NCBI RefSeq assembly: GCF_009765355.1
Contig: NZ_VTHK01000001.1
Span: 62,001 to 126,000 of the forward strand
Origin: Amycolatopsis anabasis
GTDB taxonomy: Bacteria; Actinomycetota; Actinomycetes; Mycobacteriales; Pseudonocardiaceae
Direction: 5' to 3'
DNA: 64,000 bases
Below the pieces are notes generated by a model. It was not told where the DNA came from. It ran no database searches and saw nothing but the letters and a program-made list of their open reading frames with translations. How positions within the stretch are numbered: the first letter of the stretch is position 1; each line of letters opens with the position of its first letter. The translations under genes were made by a program, and so were the position numbers. Below are positions 14,903 to 22,581 of this stretch, piece after piece.

Positions 14903-15279
14903 CCTATCTTCCCGCCGACCGCGATCTCGCCGTAGCGGTCGGCACCGAGTTGGCCCGTGCCCGCCAGGAAAGCGAGCTCTCGCTGCGACAGGTGTGCGGG
15001 CGCATGGGCCACGAGATTTCCACGTCGACGCTGTGCCGAGTCGAGAACGGCAAGCAGGGCCTCGGCCTGGAAGCGTTCGTCCACCTCTGCGTCGCCCTCC
15101 GGGTCTCGCCCGTGCTACTCCTCCAGGACGCCTGCGCGAAGGCCTACCACCACACGCATCGCGTTCCGGTCGGCTACGTCCGCCTCCAGCCCGGCGGGGA
15201 GATCCAGGTTTACGACTGGGGACGCGGTTTCGGTCCTGCGGGAGCGGCACACCACCCGACAGGCGGTACAGACATCTGA
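14899..15279 (+). CDS. XRE-family helix-turn-helix protein (126 aa)
   Basis: This 126-residue protein has an XRE helix-turn-helix across about residues 10-70 (LSLRQVCGRMGHEISTSTLCRVENGKQGL, split by an unusual insertion between helices 2 and 3). A short C-terminal tail ends in GGEIQVYDWGRGFG. The start is a TTG that overlaps the previous stop (TTGA). It is the distal gene of the divergent small-protein operon, so the locus carries one XRE protein on each side. Confidence 0.8.
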   Translation: MTYLPADRDLAVAVGTELARARQESELSLRQVCGRMGHEISTSTLCRVENGKQGLGLEAFVHLCVALRVSPVLLLQDACAKAYHHTHRVPVGYVRLQPGGEIQVYDWGRGFGPAGAAHHPTGGTDI

Positions 15280-15294
15280 TGTATTTCCGTACAT

Positions 15295-15306
15295 TGGTCC
15301 AGTCCA
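15295..15306. promoter_or_regulatory. DasR/GntR-like operator in front of the alpha-galactosidase
   Basis: TGGTCCAGTCCA matches the DasR (dre) core TGGTCTAGACCA at 10 of 12 positions and has TGG/CCA dyad symmetry. It lies 28 nt before the galactosidase start, where a repressor of sugar use would sit. The match is by eye, and another GntR or LacI protein could bind it. Confidence 0.4.
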
Positions 15307-15334
15307 ACTGGGTCAACGTACGCGGAGGACGACG

Positions 15335-17005
15335 ATGTCCGCCAAGAGATGCGATGTATTCCGCAAACTCCTGACCGCCGCCGCGGCCGCCCTGCTGACC
15401 GCGGGCGGCCTGGTCACCTTCGGCTCCGCGCCGCCCGCGCTGGCGCTGGAGAACGGCCTGGCCCGCACCCCGCCGATGGGCTTCAACAACTGGAACACCA
15501 CGCACTGCCGCGCGGAATTCAACGAGAAAATGGTGCTCGACACCGCCGATCTGTTCGTGACCAGGGACCTGCGGGACGCGGGCTACACCTACGTGAACCT
15601 CGACGACTGCTGGGCCAAGACGCAGCGCAACGCGCAGGGTGATCTGGAACCGGATCCGGTGCGCTTCCCGCGCGGCATCAAATACCTCGCGGACTACGTG
15701 CACGCGAAGGGCCTGAAGTTCGGCATCTACACCAGCGCCGGGACGAAGACCTGCAACAGCGCGGGTTTTCCGGGCGGCCTGGACCACGAGCAGCAGGACG
15801 CGAACCTGTTCGCCTCCTGGGGCGTGGACTACCTGAAATACGACAACTGCAACAACCAGGGCGTGGACGCGAAACAGCGTTACCCGAAAATGCGCGACGC
15901 GCTGAAGAACACCGGCCGCCCCATTGTCTTCTCGATCTGCGAATGGGGCGAGAACAAACCGTGGAACTGGGCGGAAAACGTCGGCAACCTGTGGCGCACC
16001 ACCGGGGACATCTCGGACAACTGGTCGAGCATGGTTTCGATCTTCAAGAAGAACCTGCCGCTGGCGCCTTACGCGAAACCCGGCGCGTGGAACGACCCGG
16101 ACATGCTCGAAGTCGGCAACGGCGGAATGACCCCGGCCGAATACCGCAGCCATTTCAGCCTGTGGTCGATCATGGCCGCGCCGCTGCTCATCGGCGCCGA
16201 TCTGCGCAAGGTCTCCGACGAGAACTTCCGGACCCTGCTGAACAAGGACGTGATCGCGGTCGACCAGGATCCGCGCGGTCTGCAGGGCCGCCAGGTCAAG
16301 GCCTCCGGCGGGCACTACGTGATCGCGAAACCGCTGGCCGACGGCGATGTCGCGGTCGCGCTGTTCAACGAGAACACCTCGGCCGCCACGATCAGCACGT
16401 CCACCGCGGAGATCGGGATCGGCGGCGCGCCTTCCTTCCAGCTCAAGGATTTGTGGACCAAGGCGACGAAGATCACCGGCGGGCCGATCAGCGCCTCGGT
16501 TCCGGGCCACGGCACGGTTCTCTACCGGGTACACAAGCAGGGCGCCGCGACCGTGCCGCCCGCCGGAACCACGCACCTGTCCGACCTCGGCGCGGAAACC
16601 GCGGCGAACTCCTGGGGCCCGGTGGAAAAAGACCGCAGCAACGGCGAACAGGCCGCCGGTGACGGCCGAACCCTGACCATCAACGGCGTCACCTACGCGA
16701 AGGGTTTCGGCACGCACGCACGCAGCGATCTCTCCTTCTACCTGGGCCGCCGCTGCACCCGGTTCGCCGCGAGCGCCGGCGTGGACGACGAAACGGCGGC
16801 GGACCGCGGATCGGTGGTGTTCGAGGTGTACGCCGACGGCGCCAAGGTCGCCGACAGCGGCCTGCTCACCGGCGCCACCGCCGGGAAACAGCTCACCGCC
16901 GACCTCACCGGGGCGGAACGGCTCCGGCTGGTCGTGGCGACCGCCGGTGACGGCATCGACTACGACCACGCCGACTGGGCGAACCCCATCATCACGTGTA
17001 CCTGA
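15335..17005 (+). CDS. Secreted alpha-galactosidase (GH27) with C-terminal NPCBM domain
   Basis: This 556-residue enzyme hydrolyses terminal alpha-galactose from oligo- or polysaccharides outside the cell. A Sec signal peptide (cleavage near ALALEN, about residue 38) precedes a GH27 barrel starting ARTPPMGFNNWN. The nucleophile Asp lies in YLKYDNCNN (about 169). The acid/base lies in or near the NDPDMLEVG segment (about 253) and the family-typical PLLIGADLR follows. After a beta-domain, residues about 410-556 form an NPCBM/CBM51 carbohydrate-binding module (GVTYAKGFGTHARSDLSF). GGAGG at 15324 fixes the ATG at 15335. Its 55-nt upstream gap implies its own promoter. Confidence 0.95.
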   Translation: MSAKRCDVFRKLLTAAAAALLTAGGLVTFGSAPPALALENGLARTPPMGFNNWNTTHCRAEFNEKMVLDTADLFVTRDLRDAGYTYVNLDDCWAKTQRNAQGDLEPDPVRFPRGIKYLADYVHAKGLKFGIYTSAGTKTCNSAGFPGGLDHEQQDANLFASWGVDYLKYDNCNNQGVDAKQRYPKMRDALKNTGRPIVFSICEWGENKPWNWAENVGNLWRTTGDISDNWSSMVSIFKKNLPLAPYAKPGAWNDPDMLEVGNGGMTPAEYRSHFSLWSIMAAPLLIGADLRKVSDENFRTLLNKDVIAVDQDPRGLQGRQVKASGGHYVIAKPLADGDVAVALFNENTSAATISTSTAEIGIGGAPSFQLKDLWTKATKITGGPISASVPGHGTVLYRVHKQGAATVPPAGTTHLSDLGAETAANSWGPVEKDRSNGEQAAGDGRTLTINGVTYAKGFGTHARSDLSFYLGRRCTRFAASAGVDDETAADRGSVVFEVYADGAKVADSGLLTGATAGKQLTADLTGAERLRLVVATAGDGIDYDHADWANPIITCT

Positions 17006-17255
17006 AAAATAACGGAAGATTTCCGGATTGTTAACACGTGAAACAATTCCACAATAGACGGAGGGAAAACGGCGGAAAGTATTGGTCCGAATGGCTGACC
17101 TTCGCTGCTCTGGGCCAACTAGTGACGGTAAGGACTTCCGGAGGCACCCGTATTCGGGCGTATCGTGTGCCGACGCTCGCTGTCGGTGTTGCCCGCGGGC
17201 GATCACTGTTCTCATCAGGGACTGAACCCGCCTGCGAGCAGATGAAGGTACGAGC
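17006..17255. other. Intergenic region before the DUF742 gene
   Basis: This 250-nt gap begins AT-rich. It contains a short hairpin, CGGAA-GAT-TTCCG (17013-17025), possibly a weak terminator for the galactosidase, and GTTAAC at 17030-17035. I see no coding frame I can support here, and no clear promoter hexamers. Confidence 0.4.
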
Positions 17256-17963
17256 ATGCGCGAATCTCCCGGCGAACCGGGGAAGGGCCGCGCCGGAAAG
17301 CGGCACCGGACCGGTGCGAAGCGGACGTCCGAGGTAGGCCGTTCGGGGGCGCGGTTTCCCTCGGCCAAGGTCCTCGAACACTACGAAGATCACTACGAGG
17401 ATCCAGAAGAGGACGCGGAGGACTGCGAAACCGAGCCGGAACCGGAACGACCCGACGTAGGCCGCTCGGGGGCGAGGTTCCCGTCGGCCAAGGTCCTCGA
17501 ACGGTACGCGGAGCCCGAGGAAGAACCCGAGCCCGAACCGCCCGCCCCGCGACCGTCGCCCGAACCGCGGACCTTCGCCCCGGACTTCGTCCTCGTCGAC
17601 GACGGCCCGGACCACGGCGAGGAGCCGCGCACCCGGGTACGCCCGTACGTGCTGACCCGGGGCCGCACCCGGGGCGCGCGCGAGCTGGCGATCGAGACGC
17701 TGGTGTCGGTGCGCCCGGGCGCGCGCTGGGAGGGCGCGGCGCGGCACACCGAGTACCAGCCGGTGCGGGTGATCTGCGCGCATCCGCGTTCGGTGGCCGA
17801 GGTCGCGGCGGGCCTGTGCGTGCCGCTGGGCGTGGCGCGGGTCCTGCTCAGCGACCTGGCCGAGCTGGAGCTGGTGCACATCCACGAAAGCGCGACCGCC
17901 GCGGACGGGCGTCCCCCGATGGTCCTCATGCAGCGTGTTCTGGACGGGCTGCGGCGGCTGTAG
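17256..17963 (+). CDS. DUF742-domain protein with duplicated N-terminal module
   Basis: The C-terminal half of this 235-residue protein (about 125-235; VRPYVLTRGRTRGARELAIETLV, then CAHPRSVAEVAAGLCVPLGVARVLLSDLAEL) is a DUF742 domain, usually found in conservons with a sensor kinase, a roadblock protein and a small GTPase. None of those partners is nearby. The N-terminal half is disordered and acidic and contains a module, VGRSGARFPSAKVLE, repeated 41 codons apart. The start at 17256 has a modest AAGGT site. Its regulatory role is inferred from the family. Confidence 0.8.
   Translation: MRESPGEPGKGRAGKRHRTGAKRTSEVGRSGARFPSAKVLEHYEDHYEDPEEDAEDCETEPEPERPDVGRSGARFPSAKVLERYAEPEEEPEPEPPAPRPSPEPRTFAPDFVLVDDGPDHGEEPRTRVRPYVLTRGRTRGARELAIETLVSVRPGARWEGAARHTEYQPVRVICAHPRSVAEVAAGLCVPLGVARVLLSDLAELELVHIHESATAADGRPPMVLMQRVLDGLRRL
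17334..17502 (+). repeat. Intragenic direct repeat (46 bp twice, 123-bp period)
   Basis: The 46 bases at 17334-17379 recur almost unchanged at 17457-17502, differing at a few third positions and one Ala/Ser-neutral site. The copies encode the VGRSGARFPSAKVLE module of the DUF742 protein. Near-identity at the DNA level implies a recent or gene-converted in-frame duplication. Confidence 0.85.
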
Positions 17964-17980
17964 CGGCTTACGATCGGCCG

Positions 17981-18991
17981 GTGGCAGACGAACCGGAGCC
18001 CGGTGGCGAGAGCACCCTGACCGTGCTGCTCGCGGGCGGGGTGAACCTCGCGATCGCGATCATGAAGGCGATCGCCGGCATGATCACCGGCTCCGGCGCG
18101 ATGCTGTCCGAGGCCGCGCATTCGGTCGCCGACACCATCACCGAACTGCTGCTGCTCACCGCGCTGCGCCGCTCGGAACGTCCGGCCGACCGCAAGCATC
18201 CGTTCGGCTACGGCAAGGAACGCTATTTCTGGGCCCTGCTGGCCGCCGTGTCGATCTTCGCCTCGGGCGCGATGTTCTCCTTCTACGAGGGCTTCAGCAC
18301 GGTGTTCGGCGAACCGGTGGAGCAGTCCAGCCCGATCGTCGGCTACCTCGTGCTAGCGCTGGCGTTCGCGATGGAATCGGTGTCCTGGCTGCAAGCGATC
18401 CGGCAGGTCCGCCGGGAAGCCAAGCAGGAGAACCGGTCCATGGCCGAGTACCTGCGGCTGATCGACGATCCGGCGCCGAAGACCGTGCTGTTCGAGGATT
18501 CCGCCGCACTGGTCGGCATCCTGCTCGCGTTCGCCGGGATCGGGCTGCACCAGCTGACCGGCTCCGCGTTCTGGGACGGTCTCGCGTCGATCCTGATCGG
18601 CGTGCTGCTCGCGATGGTCGCCTACCTGCTCGGCCGCACCAACCGGGGCCTGCTGATCGGCCGCCAGGCGGACCCGGCCCTGGTGCGGCGCATCCGCAAC
18701 GCGCTCGCCGCCGCACCGGAAATCGAGGTGGTCGTCGACCTGCAGACCATGCTCATGGGCACCGATCAGGTCCTGGTCTGCACCCGCGCCGACTTCGACG
18801 ATTCGCTCAGCGCGGCCGATCTCGAACGGGTGTGCGTGCGGCTCGCGAGCGAGCTGCGCGAACGGTTCCACGACGTGACCGAGGTGTTCGTCGAACCGGT
18901 GCCGCGCACCGATCCGGAACTGCGGGCCGCGGTGCTCGAACGCTACGGGGACATCGCGCAGCGCTGGAACTCCGAGCGCGCCGACTCCTAG
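17981..18991 (+). CDS. Cation diffusion facilitator (CDF) metal exporter
   Basis: This 336-residue inner-membrane protein has six hydrophobic segments in its first 220 residues and a cytoplasmic C-terminal domain. The family metal-site motif is seen in helix 2 (SEAAHSVADTITELLLL, the HxxxD pair) and in helix 5 (DSAALVGILLAFAG). The segment DRKHPFGYGKERYFWALLA after helix 2 is characteristic. It should export Zn, Co, Fe or Mn by proton exchange; the metal is not readable. I chose GTG 17981; earlier starts run inside the DUF742 gene. Confidence 0.92.
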   Translation: MADEPEPGGESTLTVLLAGGVNLAIAIMKAIAGMITGSGAMLSEAAHSVADTITELLLLTALRRSERPADRKHPFGYGKERYFWALLAAVSIFASGAMFSFYEGFSTVFGEPVEQSSPIVGYLVLALAFAMESVSWLQAIRQVRREAKQENRSMAEYLRLIDDPAPKTVLFEDSAALVGILLAFAGIGLHQLTGSAFWDGLASILIGVLLAMVAYLLGRTNRGLLIGRQADPALVRRIRNALAAAPEIEVVVDLQTMLMGTDQVLVCTRADFDDSLSAADLERVCVRLASELRERFHDVTEVFVEPVPRTDPELRAAVLERYGDIAQRWNSERADS

Positions 18992-19062
18992 GCTGTGTTT
19001 CATAGTGCGCGCCTGGTCGTCTCGAGCGTGAACACGCGGCTTTGAAACGCGCCGACTCCTAG
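18977..19062. repeat. 15-bp direct repeat flanking a 56-bp insert
   Basis: CGCGCCGACTCCTAG, the 3' end of the CDF gene including its TAG, is repeated exactly at 18977-18991 and 19048-19062. The 56 bp between start GCTGTGTTTCATAG and end GGCTTTGAAA, which are imperfectly inverted (GTTTCATAG against GTTTCAAAG). This looks like a tiny inserted or excised element, or a local duplication. Confidence 0.6.
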
Positions 19063-19065
19063 CCG

Positions 19066-19449
19066 TCAGGACGGGGCGCGCACCCGCAGCACGTGGCTGA
19101 GGCCGAGGCGGCGCAGCAACGCGGACGGCCGCGGCGGCAGGAACTCCAGCGCCTCCTCGGCGGTCACCACCACCGGGTCGGTGATCTCCAGGGTGCGCCC
19201 GCGGTGCACCAGCCCGCCCCCGCCCGCGGCCTTGAGGTTGCGCACCCAGTCCCGGTCCGGGCCGTAGGTGAGGAAGATCGCGAACCCGTCCGCCACGCGG
19301 AAGACGTTGATCGGCGTGCGGTACCGCTTCCCGGATTTGCGGCCGGTGTGCTCGATGATCCCGAACCCCGGCAGTTGCCCCGCCCACAGGCGCTGGATCG
19401 GGTTGGTCACGTGCCGATTGAACCGGGCCAAGCGGTCGGGCAGGCGCAT
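19066..19449 (-). CDS. Deazaflavin (F420)-dependent nitroreductase-like protein (Ddn family)
   Basis: This 127-residue protein matches the Ddn/FGD-like split-barrel family that binds cofactor F420 and reduces quinones or nitro compounds at the membrane. Typical features are an amphipathic N-terminus (RLARFNRHVTNPIQRL), HTGRKSGKRYRTPINVFR (about residues 34-51), and GPDRDWVRNLKAAG. The ATG at 19449 faces the TetR gene across a 63-nt divergent gap that contains a strong palindrome. It may therefore share control with the acyl-CoA operon. Confidence 0.88.
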   Translation of the reverse strand: MRLPDRLARFNRHVTNPIQRLWAGQLPGFGIIEHTGRKSGKRYRTPINVFRVADGFAIFLTYGPDRDWVRNLKAAGGGGLVHRGRTLEITDPVVVTAEEALEFLPPRPSALLRRLGLSHVLRVRAPS

Positions 19450-19488
19450 ATTTCGAAGGTACCGGCGGCCGCAACCTTGTGTGAAGCA

Positions 19489-19505
19489 GTGAATCAGTGG
19501 TTCAC
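19489..19505. promoter_or_regulatory. TetR operator of the acyl-CoA operon
   Basis: GTGAA-N7-TTCAC is a perfect dyad ending 7 nt before the TetR start and about 40 nt upstream of the divergent Ddn-like gene. Its position at the start of the operon suggests autoregulation by the TetR protein encoded next to it. Confidence 0.7.
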
Positions 19506-19512
19506 TCCTTAG

Positions 19513-20118
19513 GTGCCCTACCGCCGTACCCCGCGGATCCAGGAGCGCATGGACACCCAGCGCGCCGCGATCCTGGACGCCGCCATCGAACTGCTCGCCG
19601 ACCACGGGTATGCCGGTTGTTCGGTGGCCGCCGTCGCCGCGCGGGCCGGGATCGCGACCGGCAGCGTCTACCGGCATTTCCCCGGAAAGGGGGAACTGGT
19701 CGCCGAACTCTTCCGGGTGGTGGTCACCCGGGAGGTCGCGGCGGTGCAGGCCGCGTCGATGCGGCCCGGCGACGCCACCGAACGGGTCGTCGCGGTGATC
19801 GAGACGTTCGCCAACCGCGCGCTCAAATCGCCTCGGCTGGCCTACGCCCTGCTCGCCGAACCGGTGGACGCCCCGGTCGAGGAGGAACGCCTGGTGTTCC
19901 GGCGCACCTTCCGCGACCTGGCCGCGAGGCACATCGCCGAGGGCGTGCGCACCGGCGTGCTCCCGCCCCAGGACGCCGAACTCACCGCGGCCGCGATCGT
20001 CGGCGCGGCGGCCGAGGTGCTGATCGGCCCGCTCACCTCCGGGAACGCCGCGGCGATCCCCGAACTCAACACCTTCATCCTTCGTGCCCTAGGAGGCGAA
20101 CATGCCCGCGACGCATGA
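19513..20118 (+). CDS. TetR-family regulator of an acyl-CoA operon
   Basis: This 201-residue repressor has a TetR helix-turn-helix at about residues 15-62 (SVAAVAARAGIATGSVYRHFPGKGELVAEL). It is first in a run of four genes: its end overlaps the dehydrogenase gene by 17 nt, and the ribosome site of that gene (AGGAGGCGAAC) lies inside its coding sequence. TetR proteins placed this way usually sense acyl-CoA thioesters. The GTG start at 19513 is the only one that keeps the N-terminal RIQERMDTQRAAIL segment. Confidence 0.88.
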   Translation: MPYRRTPRIQERMDTQRAAILDAAIELLADHGYAGCSVAAVAARAGIATGSVYRHFPGKGELVAELFRVVVTREVAAVQAASMRPGDATERVVAVIETFANRALKSPRLAYALLAEPVDAPVEEERLVFRRTFRDLAARHIAEGVRTGVLPPQDAELTAAAIVGAAAEVLIGPLTSGNAAAIPELNTFILRALGGEHARDA

Positions 20119-21733
20119 GGTCACCAACCAGGTACCGCCACTCGTCGACTACGACGTGGCACAGGATCCGGCCCTGCTGGACGGTTTGCGCCGGGAAGGC
20201 GCGGAGTGGGCCGAGCCGGAGATCCGCGAACTCGGCGCGCTCGCGGGCAGCGAGCGGGTGCAGACCTGGGGCCGCCAGGCCAACGACAACCCGCCGGTGC
20301 TGCACACGCACGACCGGTACGGCCACCGCGTCGACGAGGTCGAGTTCCACCCGGCCTGGCACGAGCTGATGACCCTCGGCCTCAGGCACGGCCTGCACGC
20401 CGCGCCCTGGCGGCAGGACCGCGCGGGCGCGCACGTCGCCCGCGCGGCGAAGATGTACCTGTGGGGCCAGGCCGAACCCGGCCACCTGTGCCCGATCTCG
20501 ATGACCTACGCGGCGGTGCCCGCGCTGCGGCACGCCCCCGAACTCGCCGCGAAGTACGAACCGCTGCTGGCCTCCGAGCACTACGACTTCGGCCTGCGCG
20601 AGCCCGGCACGAAACGCGGCGTGCTCGCCGGGATGTCGATGACCGAGAAGCAGGGCGGTTCGGACGTCCGCGCGAACACCACCCGCGCGGTCCCGGCGCC
20701 CGACGGCACGTACCGGATCACCGGGCACAAGTGGTTCACCTCGGCGCCGATGTGCGACATGTTCCTCACCCTGGCCCAGGCGCCCGGCGGGCTGTCCTGC
20801 TTCCTGCTGCCCCGCGTGCTGCCCGACGGCACCCGCAACCGCCTGCACCTGCAGCGGCTGAAGGACAAGCTGGGCAACAAGTCCAACGCCTCCTCCGAGA
20901 TCGAGTACGACGAGGCGGTCGGCTGGCTGGTCGGCGCGGAGGGCCGCGGCGTGCCGACCATCATCGAGATGGTCAACATGACCCGGCTGGACTGCGCGAT
21001 CGGCTCGGCGACCTCGATGCGGTTCGGCGTCGTGCAGGCCGCCCACCACGCCCGGCACCGCCAGGCGTTCGGCGCGCACCTGGCCGACCAGCCGCTGATG
21101 GCCAACGTGCTCGCCGACCTCGCCGTGGAGGCCGAGGCCGCGACCACGGTGGCGATGCGGCTGGCCGGGGCCACCGACCGGGCCGTGAACGGCGACGAGA
21201 ACGAGGCCGCGTTCCGGCGCCTCGGGCTCGCGGTGACCAAGTACTGGGTGTGCAAGCGCGCCCCGGTGCACGCCGCCGAGGCGCTGGAATGCCTGGGCGG
21301 CAACGGTTACGTCGAGGAATCCGGGATGCCGCGGCTGTACCGGGAGGCGCCGCTCATGTCGATCTGGGAGGGCTCGGGCAACGTGGCCGCACTGGACGCG
21401 TTGCGCGCCATGGCGAAGCAACCGGAGTCGGTGGAGGCGTTCTTCACCGAGGTCGGCCAGGCGCACGGGGCCGACCAGCGGCTCGACGACGCGATCGCGC
21501 ACCTGGGCAAGGAACTGTCCAATCTGGACGACATCCAGTACCGGGCGCGGCGCCTGGTCGAGACCATGGCCCTGGTGCTGCAGGGTTCCCTGCTCGTCCG
21601 GCACGGGCATCCGGCGGTGGCCGACGCGTTCTGCGCGTCCCGCTTCGGCGGCGACTGGGGCATCGCGTTCGGCACCCTTCCATCCGGTGTGGACACCGCG
21701 GCGATCGTCGAGCGCACCCGGGTGGCCGCGTGA
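20102..21733 (+). CDS. AidB-like acyl-CoA dehydrogenase
   Basis: This 543-residue flavoprotein resembles E. coli AidB: long N-terminal extension, GMSMTEKQGGSDVRANTTRA (about residues 177-196) in the FAD/acyl site, and GHKWFTSAPMCDMFLTLAQ. The C-terminal half has CLGGNGYVEESGMPRLYREA before the FAD-binding helices. AidB-type enzymes oxidise acyl-CoAs such as isovaleryl-CoA weakly in vitro. Here the company of two crotonases points to catabolism of a branched or unusual acyl-CoA rather than DNA protection. Its stop overlaps the next GTG (GTGA). Confidence 0.9.
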   Translation: MPATHEVTNQVPPLVDYDVAQDPALLDGLRREGAEWAEPEIRELGALAGSERVQTWGRQANDNPPVLHTHDRYGHRVDEVEFHPAWHELMTLGLRHGLHAAPWRQDRAGAHVARAAKMYLWGQAEPGHLCPISMTYAAVPALRHAPELAAKYEPLLASEHYDFGLREPGTKRGVLAGMSMTEKQGGSDVRANTTRAVPAPDGTYRITGHKWFTSAPMCDMFLTLAQAPGGLSCFLLPRVLPDGTRNRLHLQRLKDKLGNKSNASSEIEYDEAVGWLVGAEGRGVPTIIEMVNMTRLDCAIGSATSMRFGVVQAAHHARHRQAFGAHLADQPLMANVLADLAVEAEAATTVAMRLAGATDRAVNGDENEAAFRRLGLAVTKYWVCKRAPVHAAEALECLGGNGYVEESGMPRLYREAPLMSIWEGSGNVAALDALRAMAKQPESVEAFFTEVGQAHGADQRLDDAIAHLGKELSNLDDIQYRARRLVETMALVLQGSLLVRHGHPAVADAFCASRFGGDWGIAFGTLPSGVDTAAIVERTRVAA

Positions 21734-22581
21734 ACGCACCGATCCGGACCGAGACCGAAGCGGGCGTCCGGTCGATCATCCTGGCCCGCCCGGAGGCGTA
21801 CAACACGATCACGCCGGAGCTGCGGGACGCGCTGGCCCGCGCGATCGACGAGGCGGACGCGGATCCCGAGGTGCGGGTGATGCTGCTGCGCGCCGACGGC
21901 CCCGCGTTCTGCGCGGGCTACGGGCTGGACTGGTCGACCGAGTACCAGGCGAAGGCGGAAAGCGCCGAGCGCGTCTGGGATTCCGCGCTGGACTACCGGA
22001 TGATGTCGAGTTTCGTCGATGTGTACCTGAAGCTCTGGTACGCGGCGAAACCGACCATCGCCGCGGTGCACGGCTGGTGCATCGCCGGCGGCACGGACCT
22101 GGTGCTGTGCGCGGACATCGTGGTGGCCGCGGAGAACGCGAGCTTCGGGTACCCGCCGTCGCGGGTGTGGGGCACGCCGACCACCGCGATGTGGGTGTAC
22201 CGCATGGGTTTCGAGAAGGCCAAGCGGTACCTGCTGACCGGGGACGAGATCCCGGCGAAGACCGCGGCCGAGATCGGGCTGATCCTGGAGACCGTCCCGG
22301 ACGGCGAACTGCTCGGCCACGCGACCGCGCTGGCCCGGCGGATGGCGATGCTGCCGGGCAACCAGACCGAGATGCTCAAACTGCTGTGCAACCAGACCGT
22401 GGAGAACATGGGGTTCACCTCGTCGCGCACGCTCGGCACGCTGCTGGACGGGGTCGCCCGGCACACCCAGGAGGGCCAGGACTTCGTGGCCCGCGCCGGG
22501 CGGGTCGGTTTCCGGCAGGCCGTGCGGGAACGCGACGACCCGTTCGGCGACTACGGTTCCCGGCCACGAAAGGACACCTGA
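21730..22581 (+). CDS. Crotonase-family protein, non-canonical active site
   Basis: This 283-residue enoyl-CoA hydratase/isomerase-fold protein has the oxyanion hole segments PAFCAGYGLDW (about residues 57-67) and HGWCIAGGTDLVLCAD (about 112-127). The two catalytic glutamates of canonical hydratases appear to be replaced, by Asp in GGTD and by Pro in PPSRVWG. It may therefore be an isomerase, hydrolase or other crotonase activity. GTG 21730 overlaps the dehydrogenase stop, and its own stop overlaps the next ATG by one base. Confidence 0.88.
   Translation: MNAPIRTETEAGVRSIILARPEAYNTITPELRDALARAIDEADADPEVRVMLLRADGPAFCAGYGLDWSTEYQAKAESAERVWDSALDYRMMSSFVDVYLKLWYAAKPTIAAVHGWCIAGGTDLVLCADIVVAAENASFGYPPSRVWGTPTTAMWVYRMGFEKAKRYLLTGDEIPAKTAAEIGLILETVPDGELLGHATALARRMAMLPGNQTEMLKLLCNQTVENMGFTSSRTLGTLLDGVARHTQEGQDFVARAGRVGFRQAVRERDDPFGDYGSRPRKDT

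Noticed and set aside
14726..17368. 880-codon minus-strand frame opposite the galactosidase
   Set aside because: It crosses three clear plus-strand genes and their promoters and shows no domain.
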